From Mycobacterium sp. ELW1 (lineage in GTDB: Bacteria > Actinomycetota > Actinomycetes > Mycobacteriales > Mycobacteriaceae): a stretch of DNA of 64,000 nucleotides. The translations under genes were made by a program, and so were the position numbers. This document shows, in pieces, positions 1 through 8,227 of the stretch; positions within the stretch are counted from its first letter, which is position 1; the number at the start of each line of letters is the position of its first letter. Where the stretch lies: NCBI RefSeq assembly GCF_008329905.1, contig NZ_CP032155.1, positions 1,984,001 to 2,048,000 of the forward strand, given 5' to 3'. The notes under the pieces were generated by a model. It was not told the origin of the DNA. It made no database searches and worked only from the letters and a program-made list of their open reading frames with translations.

Positions 1-144
1 GTGGCCCAGGCCCTGGCCGATGGCTATCGGTTCGGCTTCGACCTCGAGCTGCTGGGGCCGAGAATCGACGCAGAAGGACGGCTGCCGGCAGCGCAGCGGG
101 CGTGTGATGCGGTCAGCGGGATGCTCGACCGGCTCGGCGGCTGA
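1..144 (+). CDS. 3' end of an unidentified gene (partial)
   Basis: A frame is open from the first base of the window and stops at TGA 142-144, giving 47 residues of a C-terminus ending in GMLDRLGG. The real start lies outside the window. It sits 15 bp before the GTG of the next gene on the same strand, and the next gene's ribosome binding site (GAGAGGGGA) begins right after this stop, so the two are probably co-transcribed. The fragment has no motif I can assign, and I do not recognise the family. Confidence 0.45.
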   Translation: MAQALADGYRFGFDLELLGPRIDAEGRLPAAQRACDAVSGMLDRLGG

Positions 145-159
145 AGAGAGGGGAGTCCG

Positions 160-1368
160 GTGGCGTTTGGCGATGGCCCGGAGGACAAGGCGCTCGATGA
201 TGCGTGGAGCGAGTTCTGCGATCGACTGAAGGCCGCCGGCCGGCAGTCGTTCAAGGACTTCAACGCCACCTCAGGGGCCCAGCGGACCGACGCGTTCCGT
301 TTCCTCACCCAGAACCTGGGGCAGGCCTTCGACCTTGCGCTGGAAACCCGGGATCCGCGGTACCCGAGCATCCACGCCTTCTGCGGTCCGACCCGCAAAC
401 TCGGCGGCGACTGCGCGGACTTCACCTATCAGCAGGCATGGATTGACGGTGAGTCGATCTATCGTGTCACCGGAACACGAGGTACCGCGCGATTTTTCAA
501 CGTCACCGTACAGGGCGCTCGCCCGGTCGGCCCCCACGTCCTGCACGAGCCGTTCGGTGATGTGCCGGAGGCCAATGTGTTCGGCCATCAACTGCATGTC
601 GAACCGGACGGCACGTTCGAGCTGTACATCGGTGGGCCCGAGCGTGGCCTGAACTGGCTGCCGACCACACCTGCCACCCGGAAGCTGTTCATTCGACAGG
701 GTTTTGACACCTGGGATGAGCGGCCCGGTGTGCTGCGCATAGAGCGGGTCGACATGGCCGCACCCAAGCCGGTTCCGACTGCGGCCGCAATGGTCGACGC
801 GATGGGCTGGGCCGGTGATTTCGTCACAGGCCTGATGACCAGCTGGCCCGAATTTCCGTTCACCTACGGCGGCGTCGACAACGAGCACCCGAATCGGTTT
901 CCGGAAACGGAAGCCACCGAGGCCGACGCCAAGCGCGGCCGCGTCGCTGCGAACATGTACTGGGAACTGGGCCCAGACGACGCGCTGATCGTCGAGTTCG
1001 ACGCGCACGAGGGTCTCTGGATGATCACCAATATGGGGACATTCTTCACCAGCATGGACTTCCTCTACCGTCCCGTCAGCTACACCCCGAGCCGCGCGTC
1101 TGTGGACGACGACGGCAAGATCCGGCTGGTTCTCGCCCACGACGACCCGGGCGTGCACAACTGGGTCGACACCCAGGGCTTCGAGCGCGGCAACCTCACC
1201 TACCGTCACATGCTCGGGGGAGAGCCCGCCGTGCTGTCCACTCGCCTGGTCGCTCATTCCGAACTCGGCGATGCGCTGCCGCCGGAGACCAAGCGCGTCA
1301 ACGCTTCTGAGCGCACTGCGCAGATGTGGGAACGGTTCACCGCAGTGCGCGCCAGGTTCCCGCTCTGA
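160..1368 (+). CDS. DUF1214-family protein
   Basis: A 402-residue protein starting at GTG 160 behind a GAGAGGGGA ribosome binding site. The N-terminal third (DAFRFLTQNLGQAFDLALE, then GPTRKLGGDCADF and YRVTGTRG) and the later GGPERGLNWLPTTP and RKLFIRQGFDTW blocks match what I know of mycobacterial DUF1214-containing proteins, whose biochemical role is not established. No signal peptide or membrane segment is visible. It follows a partial gene on the same strand and is convergent with the enoyl-CoA hydratase, whose stop lies 8 bp beyond its own. The family call rests on remembered sequence resemblance, so it is moderately sure; the function is unknown. Confidence 0.65.
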   Translation: MAFGDGPEDKALDDAWSEFCDRLKAAGRQSFKDFNATSGAQRTDAFRFLTQNLGQAFDLALETRDPRYPSIHAFCGPTRKLGGDCADFTYQQAWIDGESIYRVTGTRGTARFFNVTVQGARPVGPHVLHEPFGDVPEANVFGHQLHVEPDGTFELYIGGPERGLNWLPTTPATRKLFIRQGFDTWDERPGVLRIERVDMAAPKPVPTAAAMVDAMGWAGDFVTGLMTSWPEFPFTYGGVDNEHPNRFPETEATEADAKRGRVAANMYWELGPDDALIVEFDAHEGLWMITNMGTFFTSMDFLYRPVSYTPSRASVDDDGKIRLVLAHDDPGVHNWVDTQGFERGNLTYRHMLGGEPAVLSTRLVAHSELGDALPPETKRVNASERTAQMWERFTAVRARFPL

Positions 1369-1376
1369 TGCGGGCG

Positions 1377-2093
1377 CTACTTCCCGCGGTTCATCACCCG
1401 GTCGGCAGCTTCCCAGTGCTCGTCGGACACCCACAGTTCGGCGAAGGCGTCGATGGCTTCGGCCGGGGTGACACCGCCGATCACCGTCTTGATGCGACCG
1501 GCCGGCCGGTTGGCCAACGACATTGCCAACGTTCGCCATTCGTCGTCGAACGAATCTCGGGGAACCACCCGATCGATCAGGCCCCACCGCTGCGCCTCAG
1601 CGGCGGTCAGTACCGTGCCGGACCCGGCGAGCAGCAAGGCTTTGCCGTTGCCGACGAGTGCCGCCAGCCGCTCGGCGCCGCCCCAGGCCGGCATGATCGC
1701 CAACGAAACCTGGTTGAAGCCGATCTTGATGTCGTCGGCGGCGATCCGGATGTCGGCGGCGACGGCGACTTCGGCCCCGCCGCCGAGGGCATGCCCGTTG
1801 AGTGCGGCGATGACGGGGGCGGGGAAACCGGCGATGCGGTCGCAGATCGCGCGCATGCGGGCAGCCATCGCGGCGGCCTCTTCGGTGGTGCGCAGCGCGC
1901 TCAGTTCCTTGAGGTCGCCGCCGGACACGAATGCCCGGTCGCCGCCGCCACGAATGACCAAGGCCAGCGCCCCCGCCGCCTCGTCGAGCGCCTCCTCGAG
2001 TTCACCCATCGTCGACAGTGCGATCGCGTTGCGGGCGTGCGGACGGTCGATCGTGAGGACTGCAAGGCCGTCGCTCGTCTCCAGATCGACCAT
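1377..2093 (-). CDS. Enoyl-CoA hydratase/isomerase (crotonase) family protein
   Basis: A 238-residue crotonase-fold protein. The oxyanion-hole segments are visible as FVSGGDLKEL and NGHALGGGAEVAVAADIR, followed by the IMPAWGGAERL region; family members hydrate 2-enoyl-CoA or isomerise acyl-CoA double bonds. I chose the ATG at 2093 because crotonase homology (ETSDGLAVLTIDRPHARNAI) begins right after it; an in-frame ATG at 2123 would add ten unremarkable residues. It is divergent from the acyl-CoA ligase at 2167, and the 73-bp gap holds an inverted repeat, so the pair is probably co-regulated. The substrate cannot be told from sequence. Confidence 0.85.
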   Translation of the reverse strand: MVDLETSDGLAVLTIDRPHARNAIALSTMGELEEALDEAAGALALVIRGGGDRAFVSGGDLKELSALRTTEEAAAMAARMRAICDRIAGFPAPVIAALNGHALGGGAEVAVAADIRIAADDIKIGFNQVSLAIMPAWGGAERLAALVGNGKALLLAGSGTVLTAAEAQRWGLIDRVVPRDSFDDEWRTLAMSLANRPAGRIKTVIGGVTPAEAIDAFAELWVSDEHWEAADRVMNRGK

Positions 2094-2121
2094 GTGTGCG
2101 TTCTCCAATTCCGGTATTGGC

Positions 2122-2140
2122 ATTCTCGATGACGGAGAAT
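2122..2140. promoter_or_regulatory. Inverted repeat in a divergent promoter region
   Basis: ATTCTC, seven bases, then GAGAAT: perfect 6-bp arms in the gap between the crotonase (-) and the fadD gene (+). The arms are the same hexamers found in the 15-bp palindromes at 7328, 20766, 32027 and 34798, but here they are everted and further apart. It could be a related operator or a coincidence; binding is inferred only. Confidence 0.4.
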
Positions 2141-2166
2141 AGCATCGCCAAGCGGAGGTGCAGCAG

Positions 2167-3699
2167 TTGAGGAATATCCCGGTTGAGCTGAGCAAACGCT
2201 ACATCGAGGAAGGCTGGTGGACACCGGATACTCTCGGTGAGCTGCTGGCCAAGGGTCTGGCGGCGCACCCCGACACCGGGTTCTGGGTGCACTCCGCGGT
2301 ACGGCCGTTCAGTGGGACCTTCCGCGAGGTGGAGATCCTTGCGCGCCGGCTGGCGGCCGGGTTGCGGGCCCGCGGGGTCGGCCCCGGTGATGTCATCGCC
2401 TTCCAGCTGCCCAACTGGGTCGAGGCCGCGGTGACGTATTGGGCGACGTCGTTCCTGGGTGCTGTCGTCGTGCCGATCGTGCACTTCTACGGTCGCAAGG
2501 AATTGACCCACATCATCGGCACGGCACGGCCCAAGGTCTTCATCACCACCGAGCACTTCGGACACATGACGTATCAGCCGGATCTGTGTGCCGAGATCCC
2601 GATCGTGGGCCTGGTGGGGGACAACTTCGATGACCTGCTGGCCGACGAGCCGATGGACGGCGAGTTGCACACCGATCCGGCCGGCCCGGCGCTGATCGCG
2701 TTTACCTCCGGAACAACCCGCGACCCCAAGGGCGTGATCCACAGCCATCAAACGCTGGGGTTCGAGACTCGGCAGCTGCTGGAGAACTATGCGCCCGACC
2801 GCGGCAGGCAGATCACCGCGACGCCCGTCGGCCACTTCATCGGTATGGTCGCTGCTTTCCTGATTCCGGTGCTCGAAGGCGCGCCCATCGACCTGACCGA
2901 CGTCTGGGATCCCGGCCGGGTGCTGGAACTGATGGAGTCCGAAGGCATGTCGATCGGCGGCGGCCCGCCGTACTTCGTCACAAGCCTGCTCGATCACCCC
3001 GATTTCACCGACGCGCACATGAGCCGGATCAAACACGTGGGCCTCGGTGGCTCGACGGTGCCGATCGCGGTGACCCGTCGGCTCGCCGATCTGGGTGTGC
3101 ACGTCTTCCGCTCCTACGGCAGCACCGAGCACCCCTCGATCACCGGATCACGGCCGAGTGCGCCGGAGGACAAGCGGCTGTTCACCGACGGTGACGCGCG
3201 ACCGGGCGTGGAGGTCCGTCTGACCGACGAAGGCGAGATCCTCTCCCGCGGACCGGATCTGTGCCTCGGGTACACCGATGACATGCTGACTGCCAAGGCT
3301 TTTGACGCTGAGGGCTGGTATCACACAGGGGACATCGGGGTGCTCGACGAGGATGGCTACCTGACGATCACCGACCGCAAGGCGGACGTGATCATCCGCG
3401 GTGGTGAGAACATCAGCGCGCTTGAGGTCGAGGAGCTGCTGTTGGGCATGCCGGCGGTCGCCGAAGCGGTGGTGGTCTCTGCGCCGGACGCCCGTCTCGG
3501 CGAGCACACCGCTGCCGTGCTGCGCGTCCGAGAGGGCCACCGGATGCCGACGTTGCAGGAGGTTCGCGCGCACTTCGACAGCTGCGGAGCGGCACGGCAG
3601 AAGTGGCCCGAGGAACTGCACGAGGTGGCCGACTACCCCCGCACCGCCAGCGGCAAGGTGCAGAAGTATCTGGTGCGCAAGCACATTGCCGAGCGTTGA
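2167..3699 (+). CDS. Acyl-CoA ligase (FadD, ANL superfamily)
   Basis: A 510-residue AMP-forming ligase that activates a carboxylic acid to its CoA thioester through an acyl-adenylate. The hallmarks appear in order: the P-loop FTSGTTRDPKGV, YGSTEHPS for adenine binding, YHTGDIGVLDEDGYLTITDR with the A8 hinge, IIRGGENISALEVEE, and the C-terminal catalytic lysine in RTASGKVQK. The TTG at 2167 is preferred because GGAGG at 2154-2158 lies 8 nt before it; the in-frame GTG at 2158 would overlap that ribosome binding site. The gene is divergent from the enoyl-CoA hydratase, consistent with one beta-oxidation-type module. Its stop codon lies inside a 62-bp palindrome. Chain length or ring preference cannot be inferred. 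Confidence 0.85.
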   Translation: MRNIPVELSKRYIEEGWWTPDTLGELLAKGLAAHPDTGFWVHSAVRPFSGTFREVEILARRLAAGLRARGVGPGDVIAFQLPNWVEAAVTYWATSFLGAVVVPIVHFYGRKELTHIIGTARPKVFITTEHFGHMTYQPDLCAEIPIVGLVGDNFDDLLADEPMDGELHTDPAGPALIAFTSGTTRDPKGVIHSHQTLGFETRQLLENYAPDRGRQITATPVGHFIGMVAAFLIPVLEGAPIDLTDVWDPGRVLELMESEGMSIGGGPPYFVTSLLDHPDFTDAHMSRIKHVGLGGSTVPIAVTRRLADLGVHVFRSYGSTEHPSITGSRPSAPEDKRLFTDGDARPGVEVRLTDEGEILSRGPDLCLGYTDDMLTAKAFDAEGWYHTGDIGVLDEDGYLTITDRKADVIIRGGENISALEVEELLLGMPAVAEAVVVSAPDARLGEHTAAVLRVREGHRMPTLQEVRAHFDSCGAARQKWPEELHEVADYPRTASGKVQKYLVRKHIAER

Positions 3700-3755
3700 C
3701 ATCGCACTGGGAGCGAACTTTTCGTCGAAGGCTCGCTCTCAGCGCGCTCTCAACG
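3694..3755. repeat. 62-bp imperfect palindrome, copy A (probable bidirectional terminator)
   Basis: The element begins CGTTGA and ends GCGCTCTCAACG, with an imperfect stem (GAGCGAAC against GGCTCGCTC) closing around TTTTCGTCGAA. It contains the TGA of the upstream fadD gene (3697-3699) and, on the other strand, the TGA of the AbiEi-like gene (3750-3752). Sitting between two convergent stop codons, it is well placed to terminate both transcripts. A second element of the same length and ends lies at 4630-4691. Confidence 0.6.
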
Positions 3756-4577
3756 CCACGCCTCATGGACTCGTCGCAGGATGTCGTACTTTCGGTGACC
3801 TGCCAGCACTCTGACGCGCCGCCAGCCTACCTGTGTGATGTACTCCGATCGGATCACGTCGCCGCCGTAGATGTCGCGATCGAGGCGGTGTTGCTCGCCG
3901 TCGTATTCGACCGCGACCATGACATCGGGCCAGCCCATGTCGAGAAAGTAGTGCGAATACCCGTCGGCTCGGAGCACTGGAATCTGAGTTTTTGGCCGCG
4001 GAAATCCGGCGTCCATCAGCAGCAGTCGCAACCAGGTCTCACGCGGTGACTGCGCGCCGGCGTCGACAAGCTCCAGCAGCTGAGGCACGCGACGCAGACC
4101 TTTGACGTGGGGATGACACTCGGCAACCGCGAGAACATCACCGACTCGGAAGTCGGTGGCCGCGGCCAGCGCGTCGAGCCGCTGGACAGCCTTGGCCGTG
4201 GGCCCGTGTCGCGCGAGGTCGAACGCGGTCCGCTCGATGCTGGTGACGGCCACACCGTGCCGCGACGTGATTTCCGCGTCGAACAACGTGTCTCGGCAGA
4301 TCTGAACGCCCGCTGGAGATTTGCGCCCGGGCCAATTCACTTCGATGACGGCGTTGTGGTCCACCCACTGTGCGCCATGCAGTGCTGACGCGGCCGCACC
4401 CGAGATGACACCTTGGCGTCTGGACCACAACCATGTGGCAATGGTCCTGTCACGGAGCGAAGGCGCACACTTCGCGGTGTAGACGTCAGGCAGCACGCGT
4501 TGGTAGTGCGCCCGCAGGTCGTACTTCGTAACCCTGCCCGCCGCCAATGCCTCGCTGCCGATGAACACCTGGGCCAT
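3750..4577 (-). CDS. AbiEi-antitoxin-like / DUF559 endonuclease-fold protein
   Basis: A 275-residue protein of a layout common in mycobacteria. The N-terminal half resembles the winged-helix domain of type IV antitoxins (GVISGAAASALHGAQWV, then TSIERTAFDLAR). The C-terminal half resembles DUF559/Vsr-like PD-(D/E)XK nucleases, with MVAVEYDGEQHR followed by the QVGWRRVRV core strand. No AbiEii nucleotidyltransferase toxin lies beside it, so an ordinary type IV toxin-antitoxin pair is not supported. No clear Shine-Dalgarno is visible before ATG 4577. The gene is framed by two 62-bp palindromes (3694-3755 and 4630-4691), one of which supplies its stop codon. Its function is unknown; DNA binding or cleavage is inferred from the folds. 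Confidence 0.65.
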   Translation of the reverse strand: MAQVFIGSEALAAGRVTKYDLRAHYQRVLPDVYTAKCAPSLRDRTIATWLWSRRQGVISGAAASALHGAQWVDHNAVIEVNWPGRKSPAGVQICRDTLFDAEITSRHGVAVTSIERTAFDLARHGPTAKAVQRLDALAAATDFRVGDVLAVAECHPHVKGLRRVPQLLELVDAGAQSPRETWLRLLLMDAGFPRPKTQIPVLRADGYSHYFLDMGWPDVMVAVEYDGEQHRLDRDIYGGDVIRSEYITQVGWRRVRVLAGHRKYDILRRVHEAWR

Positions 4578-4629
4578 GACTTGGAGGGTGTCAAAGGGTG
4601 CACCGGGACGTGTTCACCCATCCACAGGG

Positions 4630-4691
4630 CGTTGAGGGCGCACTCAGAGAGAAGAATTCGCGAAATCGTCGCCCTCAATGCGCTCTCAACG
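4630..4691. repeat. 62-bp imperfect palindrome, copy B
   Basis: It begins CGTTGAGGGCGCA and ends TGCGCTCTCAACG, with the centre TTCGCGAA; most positions of the two arms pair. The TGA of the upstream flavoprotein gene (minus strand, 4686-4688) lies in the terminal CTCAACG, just as in copy A. Length and ends match copy A while the centre differs, so the two look like members of one repeat family that act as transcript-end hairpins. Confidence 0.6.
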
Positions 4692-6353
4692 AGAAGCAGC
4701 CGCCAGGCCCGCGCGGTAGCCGAACACCATTGCCGGACCCAGGGTTCCGCCGGCACCGCCGTAGGCGCGGCCGGTCACGCCGGCCATCGCGTTGCCCGCG
4801 GCGAACAGCCCGGGGATCGGCGCACCGCTGACGTGCAGCACCCGGCCGTCGCGATCGGTGCGCGGGCCGCCCTTGGTGCCCATGGCACCGATGCCCACCG
4901 GCACGGCGTAGTACGGCGGGGTGTCCAGGGGGCCGAGGGTCTGCAACGCCGGAGTGGACGCCGAATTGTCGCCCCAGTATCCGTCGTAGGCGCTTGCGCC
5001 ACGGCCGAATTCGGGATCGATCTCCGCGCCGACGTTGTCATTCCACACGGACAGGGTGGCGCTCAGCCCGTCGGCGTCGATGCCGGTCTTCTCCTCCAGC
5101 TCGGCCAGCGTCGCGGCCTTGTTGAACCAGTCGGGTGCCTCACCGCCGGGCTCGACACCCAGGAAGCCGTAGCGCTTCAGATGCTGATCGTCGAAGACGA
5201 TCCACGCCGGATCGTTGACGTATCCCAGGCGCGGATCGAGCTGATGGAACGGCCCGGACATCGAGTTGTACTCGCCCGCCTCGTTGAGGAAACGTTTTCC
5301 GAACCGGTTGACGATGATGCTGCGCGGCCGGGTGCGCTCGAGGCGCACACTGCGGCTGCGCGGCCTGCCGCCCAACGTGTCGCCGGGGATCTGAATGACC
5401 GGCACCCACCAGGCCTCGCCCATGTTCGCCAGGTCGGCGCCGTGCGCCATGGCCATCCGCAGGCCGTCGCCGGTGTTGTTCGGCGGTGACACCGGTCCGC
5501 GCAACGGGCCGCGCAGATAGGCCTCGACCAGCCTCTGATCCCATTCGAATCCGCCGGTGCCGAGTATGACCGCCTTCTCGGCTCGGACTCGAATCTCTTT
5601 ATCGCCCAAGGCAATCCGTACACCGGTGATCGTCGAGGCCGACCCGATGAGCTCCATTGCGCGGGCCTCGGTCACCGGGGTGACACCGAGGTCCAGCAGG
5701 CCCTTGAGCAGGCCCGCGATCAACGCGGTGCCGGCGACGCAGTAGTCGCCGTCCATATCGTCGACGGCGGCGTGGATGCGTGCCCGGGTCTCGGCGTCGA
5801 TACCCACGTTGCTGAAGTCGATGGGGAACGACGTGATGCGCGACGCCCAGTCATCCAGCGTGGCGAGGTCAAATGGTCTGGCGTTCAACGACCGTCCGCC
5901 ACCTGGCTGCCCGCCCGGCAGTTCGGGCTTGTAGTCGGGGAAGCCCTCGGCGACCTCGAACTGCAGCGCGCTGTTGCCTTCGACGAAGTCCAGCATCTCC
6001 GGGCCGGTGCGGACGAACGTCTCGACCAGTTCACGATCCATGACCCCCAGCGATTGGGCCTCAAGGTATTTCAGCGCATCCTCGACGGTCAGCTCACCAC
6101 CGGCCGCCCGGTCGTGCGCCGGAACCCAGACGATGCCGCCGGAGACCGCGGTCGTTCCCCCGACGGTCGGCGCCTTCTCGAACACCGCCACCGATGCGCC
6201 ACTGGCCGCTGCGGTCAGTGCGGCGGTCAGACCGGCCGCGCCGGTGCCGAGCACCACGACGTCGACTTCGCGGTCCCACGCAGGTGGGCCAGACCTGCCG
6301 GAGTCCCACACAGGTGGGCCAGAGCTGCCGGAGTCCCAGGTGGTGTCCGCCAT
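4686..6353 (-). CDS. FAD-dependent oxidoreductase, 3-ketosteroid-dehydrogenase-like
   Basis: A 555-residue flavoprotein of the FRD/KstD superfamily. The N-terminal dinucleotide motif is VVVLGTGAAGLTAALTAA, then GGTTAVSGGIVWVP. The C-terminal FAD-contact block is GLFAAGNAMAGVTGRAYGGAGGTLGPAMVFG. Family members remove hydrogens next to a ketone (for example steroid delta-1) or reduce enoates. The ATG at 6353 is supported by AGGAGTG just upstream; an in-frame ATG 14 codons earlier lacks one. The first residues contain a 10-residue tandem repeat (WDSGSSGPPV / WDSGRSGPPA). A TTGACA-18-TAGCGT promoter lies upstream. It is transcribed downstream of, and in the same direction as, the IclR gene region. 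The substrate is unproven. Confidence 0.8.
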   Translation of the reverse strand: MADTTWDSGSSGPPVWDSGRSGPPAWDREVDVVVLGTGAAGLTAALTAAASGASVAVFEKAPTVGGTTAVSGGIVWVPAHDRAAGGELTVEDALKYLEAQSLGVMDRELVETFVRTGPEMLDFVEGNSALQFEVAEGFPDYKPELPGGQPGGGRSLNARPFDLATLDDWASRITSFPIDFSNVGIDAETRARIHAAVDDMDGDYCVAGTALIAGLLKGLLDLGVTPVTEARAMELIGSASTITGVRIALGDKEIRVRAEKAVILGTGGFEWDQRLVEAYLRGPLRGPVSPPNNTGDGLRMAMAHGADLANMGEAWWVPVIQIPGDTLGGRPRSRSVRLERTRPRSIIVNRFGKRFLNEAGEYNSMSGPFHQLDPRLGYVNDPAWIVFDDQHLKRYGFLGVEPGGEAPDWFNKAATLAELEEKTGIDADGLSATLSVWNDNVGAEIDPEFGRGASAYDGYWGDNSASTPALQTLGPLDTPPYYAVPVGIGAMGTKGGPRTDRDGRVLHVSGAPIPGLFAAGNAMAGVTGRAYGGAGGTLGPAMVFGYRAGLAAASR

Positions 6354-6371
6354 CGCTTCACTCCTATTGCC

Positions 6372-6415
6372 GCACACTGGTATTGGTGTGTGCATTTACC
6401 GAACGCAGGTGTTCG
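6372..6415. promoter_or_regulatory. Two inverted repeats in the 5' region of the flavoprotein gene
   Basis: GCACAC at 6372-6377 pairs with GTGTGC at 6388-6393 (10-nt spacer), and CGAAC at 6400 pairs with GTTCG ending at 6415 (6-nt spacer). Both lie between the putative promoter at 6424-6453 and the start codon at 6353, the place for an operator acting on this gene. The bound regulator is not known; the neighbouring IclR protein is one candidate. Confidence 0.35.
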
Positions 6416-6423
6416 TTGTTGTC

Positions 6424-6453
6424 ACGCTAACGACGCCGATCGCACAGTGTCAA
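6424..6453 (-). promoter_or_regulatory. Putative promoter of the KstD-like gene
   Basis: On the minus strand TTGACA (6453-6448) is followed after 18 nt by TAGCGT (6429-6424), matching a -35 consensus and the mycobacterial TANNNT -10. It lies about 70 bp before the chosen ATG. This is a sequence-only prediction. Confidence 0.4.
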
Positions 6454-6490
6454 GCGCTCCATCCGGCATAACCGCAGTTCAGCGGGGTGC

Positions 6491-7192
6491 TTAACTCAGA
6501 ACCATCGAAAGCCGCTGGGCGGCTGCGATCGCCGACTCCCGCCCGTGCAGCACCACGTCTTCACGGTGTGAGATCAGGTTGATGCACGAGTGCGGCGAGC
6601 CTGCCGGCCGAGGCACCGGCACCGCGAGACCGTAGGTGTTGGGCTCGACCTCCCCGTAGGTGATGACCCAGCCCTGCTCCCGCGCGCGCGTCACCAGTGG
6701 GCGTTCGCCGGGCCGCGCAGGCATGCTGGCCAGCAACGCGATACCGGCCGCGCCGCGGTCGAGGGGATAGCGGCTGCCCTCGTGGAAGGACAGTTGATAG
6801 GTCACCCGGGTCGGCACGATCACGGCGATGGCCACCTGTTGATCACCCTCGGCGACCAAGAGGGACACCGTGGTGTCGAGCTCGTCGGCAAGGTCGCGCA
6901 GCGTCGGCATGGACAGTTCGCGGATGTTGTTGTCGAACGACGCACCCAGGGCAGCGAGCCCAGCCGCGGCGCGGAACCGCCCGTCCTCGGCTTTGGCGAC
7001 CATCCGGTATGAGGCCAGCGTGCTCAGCAGCCGGTAGGCGATGGTCCGGTGCACCCCGATGTGGTCGGCGACCTGCTGGATGGTCAACCCGCCCTTGGCT
7101 GCCGCGACCAGCTGCAACGCGTGCAGTCCGCGGGCCAGGGTCTGTGACCCCGGCGCAGCGCTGACCGGGCTTTCGGTGGGTGTCTGCGTCAT
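6491..7192 (-). CDS. IclR-family transcriptional regulator
   Basis: A 233-residue regulator. The N-terminal winged helix is visible (LARGLHALQLVAAAKGGL, then VADHIGVHRTIAYRLLSTL) and is followed by an IclR effector domain (DELDTTVSLLVAEGDQQVAI, then YPLDRGAAGIALLA). I chose ATG 7192; the in-frame ATG 22 codons upstream adds residues outside the family. It is divergent from a hydrolase/MhpA/MhpB operon. The E. coli mhp operon is controlled by the IclR-type regulator MhpR, so by family and position this protein most likely responds to an aromatic acid and controls that operon, the flavoprotein gene behind it, or both. Confidence 0.85.
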   Translation of the reverse strand: MTQTPTESPVSAAPGSQTLARGLHALQLVAAAKGGLTIQQVADHIGVHRTIAYRLLSTLASYRMVAKAEDGRFRAAAGLAALGASFDNNIRELSMPTLRDLADELDTTVSLLVAEGDQQVAIAVIVPTRVTYQLSFHEGSRYPLDRGAAGIALLASMPARPGERPLVTRAREQGWVITYGEVEPNTYGLAVPVPRPAGSPHSCINLISHREDVVLHGRESAIAAAQRLSMVLS

Positions 7193-7237
7193 GTCGTCCC
7201 CGTGCGTGAGGTGCGAATGCGGGCTCGAGTCACCCCG

Positions 7238-7342
7238 GAGTGCCTTGACAGACGGCACTCCGAGAGTGATGCTCTTAAACTATCGCACACCGTAGTTCAA
7301 TAATTACACATACCGCTTACAAAAAGCGAGAATCCCATTATC
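7238..7342. promoter_or_regulatory. Divergent control region between iclR and the mhp-like operon
   Basis: Three signals lie in the 171-bp gap. GAGTGCC...GGCACTC at 7238-7260 has perfect 7-bp arms and encloses a TTGACA (7245-7250). AACTA...TAGTT at 7278-7297 has 5-bp arms around 10 nt, a plausible IclR-type site. GAGAATCCCATTATC at 7328-7342 is a one-mismatch member of the GAGAAY-N3-RTTCTC family also found at 20766, 32027 and 34798. Which protein binds where is inferred. Confidence 0.45.
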
Positions 7343-7363
7343 ACCGAGGATAGGGGCAGCCGG

Positions 7364-8227
7364 GTGCCGGAGTTCGAGAGCGTCTGGAGTGATCTGCAGG
7401 GCGTTGCGTTCTCGCAGGGTTATCTGGATGCCGGCGGAGTGCGCACCCGCTACCTGCACGCCGGCGACACGAGTAAGCCGACGCTGGTGCTGCTCCATGG
7501 TTCGGGCGGCCACGCCGAGGCATACGTCCGCAACCTCGAGGCGCACGCCGAACACTTCTCGACCTGGTCGATCGACATGCTGGGGCACGGCTACACCGAC
7601 AAGCCCGGGCACCTGCTGGAGATCCCGCACTACGTCGACCACCTCGCTGCCGTCCTCGACACCATCGGGGCGCAGACGGCGTACATCTCCGGTGAATCGC
7701 TGGGCGGCTGGGTCGCGTCGCGGTTCGCCGTCGACCACCCCGACCGCCTCGAGCGGTTGGTGCTGAACACCGCCGGCGGTTCGCAGGCCGACCCCGAGGT
7801 GATGAAGCGGATCATCACGCTGTCGATGGCCGCCGCGGAGAACCCGAGCTGGGACACCGTGCAGGCCAGGATCAAATGGCTGATGGCGGACAAGTCCAAG
7901 GACTACGACGACATCGTCGCCAGCCGCCAGCGGGTGTACCGGCAGCCCGGGTTCGTCAACGCGATGCGCGACATCATGGCGTTGCAGGATCCCGAGATCC
8001 GGCAGCGAAACCTGATGAGCCCCAGCGACTACGGCGCAATCAGCGCGCCGACGCTGGTGCTGTGGACCAGCGACGACCCGACCGCCGACACGACGGAGGG
8101 CCGCCGTATCTCGGAGATGATTCCGGGTGCGCGCTTCGAGGTCATGCAAGGCTGCGGGCACTGGCCGCAGTACGAGGACCCCAAGACGTTCAACCGCCTG
8201 CACATCGACTTCCTGGTGGGCCGGTGA
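7364..8227 (+). CDS. Alpha/beta hydrolase, meta-cleavage product hydrolase type (MhpC/BphD/HsaD-like)
   Basis: A 287-residue serine hydrolase. The oxyanion segment is [14 protein letters not shown], the nucleophile is Ser112 in SGESLGGW, and the C-terminal catalytic His is in [10 protein letters not shown]. Enzymes of this group hydrolyse the C-C bond of ring-fission products made by extradiol dioxygenases. It starts at GTG 7364 and its TGA overlaps the GTG of the MhpA-type hydroxylase by 4 bp, with the extradiol dioxygenase next. That order (hydrolase, hydroxylase, dioxygenase) supports a meta-cleavage role on a phenylpropanoid-like ring. The exact substrate is inferred, not shown. Confidence 0.85.
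   Translation: MPEFESVWSDLQGVAFSQGYLDAGGVRTRYLHAGDTSKPTLVLLHGSGGHAEAYVRNLEAHAEHFSTWSIDMLGHGYTDKPGHLLEIPHYVDHLAAVLDTIGAQTAYISGESLGGWVASRFAVDHPDRLERLVLNTAGGSQADPEVMKRIITLSMAAAENPSWDTVQARIKWLMADKSKDYDDIVASRQRVYRQPGFVNAMRDIMALQDPEIRQRNLMSPSDYGAISAPTLVLWTSDDPTADTTEGRRISEMIPGARFEVMQGCGHWPQYEDPKTFNRLHIDFLVGR

Noticed and set aside
271..1587. Long minus-strand open frame opposite the DUF1214 gene
   Set aside because: Composition is Arg/Gly/Val-rich with no domain, and it is the antisense of a recognised protein in very GC-rich DNA.
3750..4577. Type IV toxin-antitoxin locus
   Set aside because: No AbiEii-like toxin gene lies on either side; only the antitoxin-like domain is present.
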